64,000 nt of DNA from Cephalopachus bancanus (GCA_027257055.1 JAPVLO010000998.1:1-64000); one strand, 5' to 3'; positions 22,505-33,582 are shown, numbered from the stretch's first letter. Notes: generated by a model from the letters alone, not told the origin. A program made the numbers and translations.

Positions 22505-22591
22505 TTTTTTTTTTTTCTCCAGAAAGCGGGATTTATTGAGAGGATAGAAAAGCTCCCACAGCAGGAGGGGACCCGAGAGGCTTGCCAAACT
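22505..22591 (-). mobile_element. Mini-retroposon family A, copy 2
   Basis: On the minus strand: GGCAAGCCTCTCGGGTCCCC, GTGGGAGCTTTTC, CTCAATAAATCCCGC, then an A tail. It stands alone, with target repeats CAATAACTTTT / CAACAACTTTT. Confidence 0.75.
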
Positions 22592-22602
22592 CAACAACTT
22601 TT

Positions 22603-23112
22603 GACTTCACTTTACAGACCAGTCTCATCCCCTTCCAGAGACTTAAACTGTGCTTTTTCTAGAATCTTCCAAGATCCTGATCTAATCTGTCCATCAGTTC
22701 TCCAGTTATGGCTTCTGTTTACTTTCTTTCTTCAGGCTTCTGAGTATTGCTAGAGAAAGTAATGACAATCCTCCATAGTTTTGTGAAAATATATGCCTTC
22801 CAACTTTGTCTAGACCCTCAGAGACAATCTTCCTATTCATATCTAGTTAACTTCCTAACCATTTGCCTATAACCACACAGCTACACTCAATTTCTACCTC
22901 TTATTTTCAGCAGTTTCACCTATTAATTTTCTTTGAGAATCAAAGTAAACACACAAGTTGTAAACCTTTCTTCCATTTCGAAGTGTCTACACATTTTTAG
23001 TAAGAGGGTACCTTGTTTTTCTGAGAGCAACACTTCCACACGCAGTCCTAACTTGGTCTCCTTGTCTCCCTATGGCCCGTCTTGTTTTGGTAGGCATATG
23101 TATTTATATACA
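22603..23112. other. No recognised element
   Basis: Pyrimidine-rich on this strand; could be very old L2, not shown. Confidence 0.4.
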
Positions 23113-23401
23113 TTTTTTTGCTGTTTAAGTCAGAGTCTCAGTCTGTTATTGCCCAGGCTGGAGTGCAGTGGCATACTCAGCCACTGCAGCCTGGACCCGC
23201 TAGGTGATCCTTCCACCTCAACTTTCCAAGTAGCTAGGACTACAGGTGCACGCCACCATGCCTGGCTAATTTTTTTTTTTATTGTAGAGACAAGGTCTCG
23301 CCAAGTTGCCCAGGCTCTCTTGAATCCCTGGGCTCAGGCGATCCTCTCACCTCAGCCTCCCAAAGTGCTGAGATTATAGGCGTGAGCCACCATGCCCAGC
23401 C
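23113..23401 (-). mobile_element. Alu, older T
   Basis: Right arm shortened (GGACCCGCTAGGTGATCC). Confidence 0.88.
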
Positions 23402-23407
23402 TACTTG

Positions 23408-23964
23408 CTTTTTTTTTTTTTTTTTGAGTTGGAGTCTCCCTCTGTCGCCCAGACTGGAGTGCAGTGGCCGCTCCCGGCCACCGCAGCCTCGCCTGCTGGG
23501 CTGGGCGATCCTTCTGCCTAAAGCCTTCCAAGTAGCCGGAATTACAGGCATGCGCCCCCACGCCCAGCTGATTTTTTGATTTATTGTAGAGATGAGGTCT
23601 CGCTGCCCAGGCGGGTCTCGAACCCGCGGGCTCAGGAAATTTCCCATCACCTCACCTCCCAAAGGCGCGGGATTACAGGCTGAGCCACCGACCCCCGGCT
23701 TTTTTTTTTTTTTTTTTTGAGTTGGAGTCTCACTCTGTCGCCCAGACTGTAGTGCAGTAGCCGCTGGGGGCCACCGCAGCCTCGACCTGCCGGGCCCCGG
23801 GCTTCCTTCCGCCTCAGCCTTCCGAGTAGCTGGAACTACAGGTGCGCACTACCATGCCCGGCTGATTTTTTGTAGAGATGAGGTCTCGAACCCGCGGGCT
23901 CAGGCAATCCACTCACCTCAGCCTCCCAAAGGCTCGGGATTACAGGCTGAGCCACCGAGCCCGA
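23408..23964 (-). mobile_element. Tandem pair of Alu T2
   Basis: Copies at 23408-23699 and 23700-23964; the second has a shortened left arm. Outer target repeat CTACTTGC. Confidence 0.93.
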
Positions 23965-24109
23965 CTACTTGCATTTTTAATTTGCCCCTTTCTACAAGCT
24001 CAGCCTATAGACAAATTTTACTACTTTCTCCCCTACCCTGTCCCCTGCCCCAGCTACCATTTGATTACTTTCTCTTTATTGCCATGTATCTAGAAAAAAA
24101 AAAATTCTA

Positions 24110-24600
24110 TGCTAACTAGTAGCCTCTGCTTGTTGACTTTCTGTTCACTTTTCACCCACTTGCAATCTGCTTTCCATCCTCATCTTCCTTGACATGTCTG
24201 AATACATGATGCTATTGCCCAAGTGCTTTTTTCTTGAAATTCCTTTGGCTTCCATTGCTCTATTTTTTCTAGGTTGTCTCTTAATCTGAAACAGGTATTT
24301 CTTGAGGCATTTTCTGTGTGTCCTTTTTCTTATCTCTTTTACTTCTCTTTTTGGTGCTGTCATTCTCTGCAACCATAGTCTTGCAGTTGATGTACAAGTT
24401 TAGGTCTAGGTCCCACCTTTCTTTTAAGCAAGTGCCCTGTGATTTCTTATGCTTAATAAGCATTTCTACCAGCTGTCCCACCAACTGATTCTAATGACTG
24501 AACTTTAACTGAACAAATCTGAACTTCCACTTAGCTCCTGTCTCTATTATTGATCTCCAAAAGCTTTCTTTGACATCACAGCCTCCTTTTATTCCACATT
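24110..24600 (+). mobile_element. L2 ORF region
   Basis: 'gttcacttttcacccacttgcaatctgc', 'ttcttgaaattcctttggcttcc' and 'tctgaacttccac' follow the order of the L2 reverse-transcriptase 3' part. Degraded. Confidence 0.5.
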
Positions 24601-24799
24601 CAATTACATGACAGGCCTTGTTGATTATTCAATCACAACAGTATTTGTGGTAGTTATCTTCTTTTCAGTTTCATTGACTTATGTCAAGTCCTTGTAATTT
24701 CTTCCCAGGATTTCTGGGTAGCTACTTACCTAAGTGGATTTTCTGGTTCTAGTCTTTTCCGTCCCCGAAATAGCCTGGAGAAGTGTTCCTTAAAGTTGT

Positions 24800-25104
24800 A
24801 ACCCGGGCTCGGTGGCTCGACCTGTAATCCCGCGTTTTGGGAGGCCGAGGTGAGTGGATTGCCTGAGCCCACGGGTTTGAGACCCACCTGGGTAACTTGG
24901 CGAGACCTCATCTCTAAAATAAATCAAAAATTAGCCGGGCGTGGTAGCACGTGCCTGTAGTTCCAGCTACTTGGAAGACTGAGGCGGGAAGGATTGCCGG
25001 AGCCCAGCAGGCTGAGGCTGCGGTGGCCAGGAACGTGCCACTGCACTCCAGTCTGGGTGACAGAGTGAGACTCCAACTCAAAAAGAAAAAAAAAAAAAAA
25101 AAAA
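24800..25104 (+). mobile_element. Alu T1
   Basis: Head GCTCGGTGGCTCGACC, 20 A with one G. Confidence 0.93.
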
Positions 25105-25111
25105 GTAACCA

Positions 25112-25275
25112 CCAGGAGTAGAGTTGATAGATAAAATATGAATAATTCTTTAGTATAAATGTGTCCTATGCAACACTTGAAACATACATACACTAAACAA
25201 TTATTTGTTGTTTATCTAATATTCAAACTGAAGTGGCCTGTCTGTATTTTTATTTGCTAAATCTGGCAACTGTAT
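25112..25275. repeat. Old hairpin-forming repeat
   Basis: Arms at about 25141-25164 and 25176-25200 (ATAATTCTTTAGTATAAATG against ATAATTGTTTAGTGTATGTA on the other strand) form an imperfect hairpin. The right flank 'tttttatttgctaaatctgg' is widespread in mammalian genomes; class not recalled. Confidence 0.5.
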
Positions 25276-25528
25276 TCAGAGACACTTAATAACATTTTTG
25301 AGGCTGTTCCAAGTACAGTGGTGTTTGTAACTAATTGATCACAATCAGTTATAGATTTATTTGTTACTTTTCCAATCCCACTGATTCACTTGACTAGCCT
25401 TAAAAACAAATAAAAGTAATCAGACTTTTGGTTCATTTGCAGTCTGCCATTCTAAGAAATTAAAAAATCAGTTTACCATAATGGTTAAGAAAACAAAAAA
25501 ACTTGTAATAGTTTAAAAATTAATAGTA
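25276..25528. other. No recognised element
   Basis: May continue the preceding old repeat. Confidence 0.35.
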
Positions 25529-25816
25529 GCCAGACTTGGTGGCTCAGTTTGTAATCCCAGCACTTTGGGAGGCCAAGGCGAGTGGATTGCCTGAGCCCAT
25601 GGGTTCGAGACCAGCCCTGGTGGCTTGGTGAGACTTTGTCTCTACAATAAATCAAAAATTTGCGGAGCGTGGTAGCACGCCTGTAGTCCCAGCTACTTGG
25701 AAGGGTGAGGTGGAAGGATCGCCAGAGTCCCAGCAGGTTGATGCTGTGGTGGCTGGGAGCATGCCACTGCACTCCAGTCTGGGTGATAGGGTGAGACTCC
25801 AACTCAAAAAAAAAAA
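25529..25816 (+). mobile_element. Alu, older T1
   Basis: Full dimer; core GGGTTCGAGACCAGCC lacks the GC stem. Confidence 0.9.
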
Positions 25817-25934
25817 TTTTTTTTAATAATAATAAAAAAGTTATAACTGTTTGACATTGGTAAGCTGAAAACATGTGCTTAAAAACATGTAAGTCAGGCT
25901 TCTTAATTTTTATTTCTAGTAAAAATTTTTTAAA

Positions 25935-26163
25935 TTTTTTTTTTTTTTTTTTTTTTTGAGTTGGAGATTCGGCGATCCTTCTGCCTCAGCCTTCCAGGTA
26001 GCCAGAATTACAGGCATGCGCTACCACGCCCAGCTGATTTTTTGATTTATTGTAGAGATGAGGTCTCACTGCCCAGGCGGGTCTCGAACCCGCGGGCTCA
26101 GGCAATCCACTCACCTCAGCCTCCCAAAGGCGCGGGATTACAGGCTGAGCCACCGAGCCCGGC
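25935..26163 (-). mobile_element. Alu T2 with right-arm deletion
   Basis: GAGTTGGAG joins ATTCGGCGATCC, about 60 bases lost. The flanking repeat (TTAATTTTTATTTCTAG region) is about 25-30 bases, longer than usual. Confidence 0.9.
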
Positions 26164-26297
26164 TTTAATTTTTATTCTAGTAAAATTTAAAAATCTGAGT
26201 TTATAATGAGTTTGTCAGATATAGCAAGCGTTTGATGGCCACCAGATAATTCTAAATAGTTGGAGCTTACAAGGATCTATTATCATGGAGAGTTTCT

Positions 26298-26579
26298 TTT
26301 TTGAGTTAGAGTCTCACTCTGTCGCCCAGACTGGAGTGCAGTGGCCTCTCCGGGCCACCGCAGCCTCGACCTGCTGGGCTCCCGCGATCCTTCCGCCTCA
26401 GCCTTCCAAGTAGCAGGAACTACAGGCACGCGCTACCACACCCGGTTAAATTTTTTTTTTGGTTTATTGTAGAGATGAGGTCTCGCCTGCCCAGGCGGGT
26501 CTCGAACACGGGCTCAGGCAATCCACTCACCTCAGCCTCCCAAAGACGCGGGATTACAGGCTGAGCCACCGAGCCCGGC
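26298..26579 (-). mobile_element. Alu T2
   Basis: Perfect 17-base target repeat TATCATGGAGAGTTTCT (26281-26297 and 26580-26596). Very short T-run. Confidence 0.97.
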
Positions 26580-26596
26580 TATCATGGAGAGTTTCT

Positions 26597-26952
26597 AATT
26601 GAAGACAAGCATTCAGTAATTCGTCAGATTTTGAGCAGAGCACAGAGTAACCTTAAAAGTTGAATGTCTCAGCTTAGGAGAGGGCAGGAGTTGTTTTCAG
26701 TTGCATTGGTTACATTCAGCTTTGGGAAGTATTTCCTCCTATTCTGTTACAACATTTGGATGTGGTTTAGAATATGTTCAATAATGCGTCATTCATATTT
26801 TTCTCTGATGAAGAAAGAAAATTATCATGTGTTGGGAAATAAACTCTTGGCAGTCAAGGCATTTGCATCACAATCTGCTTTTCTTTCAAAATTCTTTGTA
26901 AGGATTTTGTAAATCTTACTTTGTTCTTAACATGAAAAATCATGGCTTTTTG
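26597..26952. other. No recognised element
   Basis: Single-copy looking sequence before the RPS27A pseudogene. Confidence 0.5.
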
Positions 26953-27996
26953 ATCCATCATACTGCTACCAAGATTCAGATTTTTGCAAAGTCTACGGGG
27001 AAGATCATCACTCGAGATTGAACTCACCAATAAAATAGAAAATGGAAAGGGTCCTTCTGGAATAAAAAAGGAATTCCTTCTGATCAGCAAAGACTGATCT
27101 TTGATGGCAAGCAACTGGAAGACGAATGTACTTTGACTACAACATTCAAAAGGAGTCCACTCTTCATCTTGTGTTGCAGTTTCCTGTTGGCACTAAGAAA
27201 AGGCAGAAATCTTGCCCCACACCCAAGAAGAATGAGCATATGAAAAAAGGTTAAGCTGTTCTAAAATAAGGTAGATGAGAATGGCAAAATTAGCCCCCTT
27301 TGTAAAGAGTGCCCTTCAGATGAATTTGGTGCTGGAGTTTTTATGTCAGCCACTTTGACAGACATTACTATGGCAAATGTTGTCTTGTATGTGGACCCAA
27401 GTCCAGCCTCTTATCACCCAAAAGCCAAACTTGAGAGATGAGAGTAGGAGGAAGTAAAAACAGGTTTTATTCAAGAGCTGGCAACCTGAAGAGATGGTGG
27501 ACTAAAGTCACAAAAAACACCACCATGAATTTTCAGACCGGTTAGAAGAGTTTTAAAAGGGAAACGAAACATGCAGGCGTGGCTCAGGGTGCAGGTCTGT
27601 GCATCTTGTTCTGAGGACTTATCTTGGGTGGTGGTCCTCCCAGGGACCTGGTTGGTGTCATCTCTGCGGCCGTCAGGTTGTGGATTAACCATCTCCAGAA
27701 TCGCCCCAATTCAGAGGGTTCCACAGTTAGGGTCTGGTCTGTTTTTAAGATTAGCTTCTGGAATTTATCAGCAAACATATGATCAGATAAACATGCATTA
27801 CAGAGGATGGGGAGGAAAGAACGAGGAAAGAATGAGGAAAGAGAGAGAAAAAAAGTAAAAAAAAAAAAAAAGAGTGGGTGATTTAAAAAATGTTTCAAAG
27901 CAGGATTCTTGGTTACAGTCTGATTTACTACTACAACAAACCAGAAGACAGGTATTAATAATTGTGATGGCTTAGCAAAAGGACATGAACTAAACA
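26953..27996 (+). pseudogene. RPS27A: RPS27A processed pseudogene, interrupted
   Basis: RPS27A encodes ubiquitin fused to ribosomal protein eS31. The copy has no introns. Ubiquitin start: ATTCAGATTTTTGCAAAGTC (the ATG is ATT). Middle: GGCAAGCAACTGGAAGACG and AAGGAGTCCACTCTTCATC. Zinc-finger part: GAGTGCCCTTCAGATGAATT and CACTTTGACAGACATTACTATG. A solo LTR (27386-27917) cuts it; the tail resumes at 27918 with CTGATTTACTACTACAACAA, AACCAGAAGACAG and the 3' UTR-like ACATGAACTAA. Frameshifts and stops are many, so it is dead. Promoter absent, A-tail not clear. An old retrocopy, older than the LTR. Confidence 0.9.
27386..27917 (-). mobile_element. Solo LTR of an endogenous retrovirus
   Basis: 532 bases bounded by TG...CA in both directions (TGTATGTGG at the left, GGTTACA at the right), flanked by the 4-base duplication GTCT (27382-27385 and 27918-27921). 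On the minus strand a TATA-like CCTTTTAAAACTC (near 27551-27562) precedes AATAAAACC (27466-27471 signal). No internal viral genes remain. A 4-base duplication fits class I (gamma-like) elements; family not identified. Confidence 0.85.
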
Positions 27997-28115
27997 CTAA
28001 ACTATGGCATTTTGAACATGAAGTAATAAGTTCAGGTTAACAAAAATATTGCTCAGATAAGGCATTTGATCAAGTCCACTTGAAATAATACAAATGATTT
28101 CTGTTAGTATTTTCT

Positions 28116-28412
28116 TTTCCTTTTTTTTTTTTTTTTTTGAGTTGGAGTCTCTGTTGCCCAGACTGGAGTGCAGTGGCCGCTCCCAGCCACCGCAGCCTCG
28201 ACCTGCTGGGCTCCGGCAATCCTTCTGTCTCAGCCTTCCAAGTAGCCGGAACTACAGGCGTGCACTACCACGCCCGGCTAATTTTTTGATTTATTGTAGA
28301 GATGAGGTCTTGCCAAGTTGCCCAGGCGGGTCTCGAACCCACGGGCTCAGGCAATCCACTCACCTTGGCCTCCCAAATTGCGGGATTACAGGCTGAGCCA
28401 CAGAGCCCAGCC
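28116..28412 (-). mobile_element. Alu T1
   Basis: Perfect 16-base target repeat TCTGTTAGTATTTTCT (28100-28115 and 28413-28428). Confidence 0.97.
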
Positions 28413-28447
28413 TCTGTTAGTATTTTCTATATCATAAAGAAAATTTA

Positions 28448-28737
28448 GGTCAGGTGCAGTGGCTCAAGCCTATAATCCTAGTACTTTGGGAGGCCAAGGG
28501 GAGAGGACTGCCTGAGCCTGGGGGTTTGAGACCAGCCTGGGCAACTTGGTGAGACCTCGTCTCTACAATAAATCACAAAAACTAGCTGGAGGTGGTGGTG
28601 TGCGCCTGTAGTTCCGGCAATTTGGAAGGCTGAGGCAGAAGGATCGCCTGAGTCCAGCAGGTCGACGCTGAGGTGGCCGTGAGTGTGCCATTGCACTCCA
28701 ACCTGGGCACAGAGTGAGACTCCAACTCAAAAAAAAA
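28448..28737 (+). mobile_element. Alu, older T
   Basis: Full dimer, no GC core. Confidence 0.9.
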
Positions 28738-28744
28738 TTACTTC

Positions 28745-29152
28745 AGCTTTCTTTTTTTTTAACTGAAATTTTTAAAATTGGCAAATAATAATTGTACATA
28801 TTTTTGGGGTACATAATGTTGTTTAGATACATGTAGTAATTAGATCAAAGTAATTAACATTCATTATCTCATACATATGTATAGTGATTAGATAATTAGT
28901 ATATTTACCATCTTATATGTATGCATAGTGATTAGATTGTGGTAATTAGCATATTGATCATCTCAAACATTAATCATTTCTTTGTGTTGGGAACGTCCGA
29001 TATCCCTTTTTGAGCTATTTGAAACTATAAAATATATTATTGTTAACAACAGTCTTCCCACAGTGTTATGGAACATTAGAATTTATTTCTCTTATCTAGC
29101 TGTAATTTTGTATCCTTTAACAACTCTCTCACTATCGCTTCCTTCCTCCTAC
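28745..29152 (-). mobile_element. L1 3' UTR
   Basis: Starts at an antisense poly(A) tail, then 'tgtacatatttttggggtac', 'catctcaaacattaatcatt', 'tttgtgttgggaac', the known L1 tail. Confidence 0.8.
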
Positions 29153-29154
29153 CC

Positions 29155-29712
29155 TTTTTTTTTTTTGAGTCGGAGTCTCACTTTGACACCCAGGATAGAG
29201 GCATGTTCAGGGCCACCCTGCTGGGCTCGGTGATCCTTCTGCCTGTCTTCCAAGTAGCTGTAACTACAGGCGCACACCACCATGCCTGGCTAATTATTAT
29301 TATTATTTTTTTGAGTTGGAGTCTCACTCTGTCTCCTAGACTGGAGTGTAGTGGCCGCTCCCGGGCCACCGCAGCCTCGACCTGCTGGGCTCCAGCGATC
29401 CTTCCGCCTCAGACTTCCAAGTAGCTGGAATTACAGGCATGCGCTACCATGCCTGGCTGATTTTTTTTGATTTATTGTAGAGATGAGGTCTCGCTGCCCA
29501 GGCGGGTCTCGAACCCGCGGGCTCAGGCAATCCACTCACCTCAGCCTCCCAAAGACGCGGGATTACAGGCTGAGCCACCGAGCCCGGCTTAATTTTTTGA
29601 TTTATTGTAGAGATGAAGTCTCACCAAGTTGCCTGGGCTGGTCTCGAATCCCCGAGCTCAGGCAATCCTCTAGCCTCGGCTTCCCAAAGTGCTGAGATTA
29701 CAGGCTACTTCA
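29155..29712 (-). mobile_element. Older Alu split by a younger Alu T2
   Basis: Old Alu halves at 29155-29292 and 29590-29712. A T2 dimer with intact GCGGG/CCCGC core sits at 29293-29589, in the linker of the old element. Confidence 0.92.
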
Positions 29713-29889
29713 GCCCTTATTAAAAAATATATGACAGCATCTTCTCTATTACTAGCCTCCATACTTAATTGTGGAAAACCACCTATTTACCTATTTCTTC
29801 TCAAAGTTTATGCTCACTGGCTCGTATTTTACTATATTTATGGTTTTTACTAATTTGTTATATGTTGAACTAAAATCTGGAGAAATTTT

Positions 29890-30022
29890 AATTTTTTTAT
29901 TTTTACAAATGTGGGTTTGCTATGTTGCCCAGGCTGGCCTCAAACTCCCAGGCTCAAGAAAAGCTCTTGCCCCAGCCTCCTGAGTACCTGTGACTATAGG
30001 AATGCACCATCATGCCTGGCTA
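29890..30022 (-). mobile_element. Alu-like monomer
   Basis: One old arm (GTTGCCCAGGCTGGCCTC to CATCATGCCTGGCTAG). Confidence 0.75.
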
Positions 30023-30327
30023 GGACAAACAGTTTTTTTTTTTAAATCAATATTTTGTATTTGAATACTGTGGGTTACAGTTAGGGGTTAGGTATACAAA
30101 TATGCTTCGTTAAGGCACCCTTGTTGATAAGATAAATAGTTTTGACCATTAACTATTCTCTGAATAAAATAGAAAGTGGACTGACATCTTGTTCATCGTA
30201 GGAACAATGTCCTTTTCTGTATCCAAAATTACAATTCCACTAGTTCTGATCCCAAGATACCTTTTTCAGACTGCCTCATGCCTCACAAAGTAATTCTTAT
30301 CTAAATGTAAGTGATGCCTGGCATATC
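30023..30327. other. No recognised element
   Basis: Single-copy looking, apart from the duplication that follows. Confidence 0.45.
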
Positions 30328-30432
30328 ACTTGGTAAATAAGTTATTGTGTTTTGTTTTTAAAAAGTCTTGAAAACTTCAATGGCTTTCCAAGCCACTGAC
30401 AAAATTTCCTAATAGTGAAAGTGCAAGGGACA
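30328..30432 (+). repeat. 105-bp direct duplication, copy 1
   Basis: 98 of 105 bases match the copy at 31099-31203 by eye. Contains CTTCAATGGCTTTCCAAGCC. Confidence 0.95.
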
Positions 30433-30455
30433 GGTGTCTTCTTCTATCACTTGCA

Positions 30456-30701
30456 TTTTTTTTTTTTTTGAGCAGAGTTTCCCTCTGTCACCAGGCATGC
30501 TCATGGCTACCGTAACCTCGACCTATTGGGCTCAGGCAATCCTTCTGCCTCAGTCTTCCAAGTAACTGGAAGTGCAGGTGTATGTAGAGATGAGGTCTCT
30601 CCAAGTTGCCCAGGCTGGTCTCAAGCCCCTGGGCTTTGACAATCCTCTGGCTTTAGCCTCCCAAAGTGCTGGGATTACAGGCATGAGCCACTATGCCTGG
30701 C
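30456..30701 (-). mobile_element. Alu, older T, linker deleted
   Basis: GTGCAGGTGTATGTAGAGATG shows that the linker is lost. Target repeat CTATCACTTG / CTATCACTGG. Confidence 0.88.
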
Positions 30702-31098
30702 CTATCACTGGAATTTTTCATGAAACCAAACAGCATGCTTCTGGACATTTCTCCTTATGTACAGCATACATGCTGTAAGCCGATTCATATTGTATACATC
30801 AGTAGTGTCTACTCGTAAGGCAAACATCTGTTAGCAGGTCCAGGGCTGATATGACCATTTCATTGTATATACTATGATTCTGTTGACATTTGATAAAGAA
30901 TTTTGCCAATAGCTTGCTATACCCTTTCCAAGCAAAATATTTGTTATTAACTTTGTAGCTAGTGGTGTAATCTGTAACAAAATTACTTTTACCAATTTTT
31001 TTCAATGAGGGTTATACCTTGATCTCTTTCATTCACAAAATTCATTCATGTCACAGTGGAAAACATTATTTTGCATTGATTTTGGAAAAATACATTTT
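30702..31098. other. No recognised element
   Basis: Lies between the two duplicated blocks; no second copy of it is seen. Confidence 0.45.
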
Positions 31099-31203
31099 AC
31101 TTGGTAAACAAGTTATTGTATTTTGGTAAAAAAAAGTCTTGAAAACTTCAATGGCTTTCCAAGCCACTGGCAAAATTTCCTAATAGTGAAAGTGCAAGGG
31201 ACA
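31099..31203 (+). repeat. 105-bp direct duplication, copy 2
   Basis: Same orientation as copy 1, same length. Differences cluster in an A/T-rich run (GTTTTTAAAA against GGTAAAAAAA). Confidence 0.95.
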
Positions 31204-31280
31204 AGGGACAAATGAATTTTTGGCCCAATAAAATCCAATTTTTAGATATTTATAATTGTACTCGCTATTTACATTTTAAT

Positions 31281-31472
31281 TTTTTTTTTTTTTTTTTGAG
31301 TTGGAGTCTCACTCTGTCACCCAGACTGGAGTGCAGTGGCCGGGATGCAGTGGCCGCTCCCGGCCACCGCAGCCTCGACCTGCTGGGCTCCGGCGATCCT
31401 TCTGCCTCAGCCTTCCGAGTAGCCGGAATTACAGGCGCGCGCAGGATTACAGACTGAGCCACCGAGCCCGGC
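31281..31472 (-). mobile_element. Alu T2, left arm and linker deleted
   Basis: A complete right arm joins the extreme head (GGCGCGCGCAGGATTACAG). Target repeat TTACATTTTAATTTTT, perfect. Confidence 0.93.
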
Positions 31473-31631
31473 TTACATTTTAATTTTTTAAATGCTTGCA
31501 TAAACTTACCACACTTAGAGACACATAATTCATATTCTGTATCTGCACTGAAGTCTTGTTTTATAGTTAACTACCTTTACTACATATTTTTGAGTTGGAG
31601 TACTTGTTACTTTTTAAAATTTCTTTTTATA

Positions 31632-31917
31632 GCCGGACTCGGTGGCTCAGCCTGTAATCCCGCGCCTTTGGGAGGCTGAGGTGAGTGGATTGCCTGAGCC
31701 CGCGGGTTCGAGACCTGCCTGGGCAGTGAGACCTCATCTCTACAATAAATAAAAAAATCAGCCGGGCGTGGTAGCGCGCGCCTGTAATTCCGGCTCCTCG
31801 GAAGGCTGAGGTGGAAGGATCGCTGGAGCCCAGCAGGTCGAGGCTGAGGTGGCCAGGAACGGCCACTGCACTCCAGTCTGGGCGACAGAGTGAGACTCCA
31901 ACTCAAAAAAAAAAAAA
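31632..31917 (+). mobile_element. Alu T2
   Basis: Full T2 with 13 A; right-arm hairpin intact except GTGGCCAGGAACGGCCAC loop changes. Confidence 0.95.
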
Positions 31918-32024
31918 TTACTTTTTATACATACTTCTTTTTCATAACTGGTAAAAATAATGTGAGAGCTCTTCTTTAAATGTACTTCTTTTGAGTGGAT
32001 GATTTTTTTCTTTTTGGTGAATTA

Positions 32025-32322
<298 letters not shown>

Positions 32323-32514
32323 AACAAATGTAAACAATAATAGGCAAATTATGTTAAAATGCTTTGGCTGTTAATGAGGAAAATGAAACAATGTAATCTT
32401 TGCAGTGCACACACAACCTCTAGGAATGCAAAGATGCTCAACAGCATAGTAAGATTTTTGTTAGAATTCTAATTAAATTTACATCAAACAACTTTGGAAA
32501 CATACATGGAAAGG

Positions 32515-32765
32515 CAGTACCTTGTAGTGCTAAAACTGTGGCGCTAAAACTGGGGATGGGTGGAACAGGTCTCCAGCGTTAGACTCCTTCAGTTTGCGTA
32601 CCTCACCACTATTTACTTGCTAAACCTCTTTCCTTCTGTTTCCTTAACTACAAAACGGAAACAATAGTAGAATCTATCTCATAGTGTAGTTGTGACGACT
32701 AAATGAGTAAACAAAGTATTTTGGACAATGGTTCCAAGGGCTCAATGCTTTCTGTTATCAGAAAA
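32515..32765 (+). mobile_element. MIR
   Basis: 'actaaatgagtaaac', 'tttccttaactacaaaacggaaacaatagtag' spread and 'gttgtgacgac' follow the MIR order. Confidence 0.65.
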
Positions 32766-33174
32766 TAAATATGTGCAGCCATCATTCTATCAATTCCCTA
32801 TTCAAAACCTCTCATTGTATCCCTATCACTGACTAAAGGAAGTCATCCACTCTTAATCAAAAAGTACCTTCTTCACCCGTTGCCTTCAGTTTTGGCTGTC
32901 GGTATCTCCCCTATCGTAAGCGCCCAGATCTTTTTACACTACTAGTTCCATAGCAGGCGCTCAAAAATTAGTCACAGAACCTTTTTCACCAGGGACAAAG
33001 GTCCTTAAAAGAAGAAAAAAAAACTCTAGAAAAGATTACAACTCAGCATATGAAGTTTAAGAATTAGACACCTAAGGAGGATTTACAAAATAAAACGTCT
33101 GCAGGGCAACCACTGGGACGAATACAACATCAAGTGAAGTTTTTAAGAAAATATCCACTTTAATTGCTTTTCAC

Positions 33175-33182
33175 TGACGTCA
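33175..33182. promoter_or_regulatory. CRE/ATF palindrome
   Basis: Exact TGACGTCA at the upstream edge of the island. Confidence 0.75.
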
Positions 33183-33309
33183 CTCGGTCATTGACCTCTT
33201 ACGCAAAGAAGGCGGGATTAGGGAGACAGCTGGACTTCTTCCTCGCCCTCCCTCCACTGGACCGGCGGGAGAAGTGACCAGCCCCGCCCCTGGTCGACTT
33301 GGCGTTTCC

Positions 33310-33319
33310 ATTGGCCAAT
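33310..33319. promoter_or_regulatory. Overlapping CCAAT boxes
   Basis: ATTGGCCAAT is a palindrome that gives a CCAAT box on each strand. Confidence 0.7.
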
Positions 33320-33411
33320 TTTCCCGAGGAGGCTGGCTGTGGTTTGGCCCCGCCCACCATGCGGGCGGGGTCTCTCCGCCCCTGGGGCTGGGGATGGTGG
33401 GGGTTGCTGAA

Positions 33412-33424
33412 GCCGCCATCTTGG
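33412..33424 (+). promoter_or_regulatory. YY1-type site
   Basis: GCCGCCATCTTGG, an exact core. Such sites often lie just downstream of a TATA-less start, which would put the ARNT start near 33400. Confidence 0.65.
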
Positions 33425-33557
33425 ATTTCGCGGTAGCGGTGGCGGCGGTCAGGCGCCGCTTCTGGGGAGTGACTCTTTTCTCCCCCTCCCCCCCCGTTCG
33501 GTGGCGGCGGCTCCTCCCACTGGGGGGGGTGGCGCGGCGGCGGTGGCATCTGCGGCC

Positions 33558-33582
33558 ATGGCGGCGACCACTGCTAACCCCG
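33558..33582 (+). CDS. ARNT: ARNT coding exon 1
   Basis: ARNT (HIF-1beta) is the nuclear bHLH-PAS partner of the dioxin receptor AHR, of HIF-alpha subunits and of SIM proteins; the dimers bind E-box-like enhancers. Only the first exon is here. ATG at 33558 lies in GCGGCCATGG, a strong initiation context, and the frame reads MAATTANP plus one G. GTGAGG follows as splice donor (33583). The human protein begins MAATTANPEMTS, with the E codon split in the same place, so the match is specific. The DNA-binding and PAS domains lie in later exons outside the window. The 5' UTR probably covers about 33400-33557. Confidence 0.88.

Noticed and set aside
27386..27917. An intact endogenous retrovirus
   Set aside because: Only one LTR is present; no gag, pol or env text is seen nearby.
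26953..27996. A functional ubiquitin or RPS27A gene
   Set aside because: No introns, start codon lost, frameshifts and an LTR inside.
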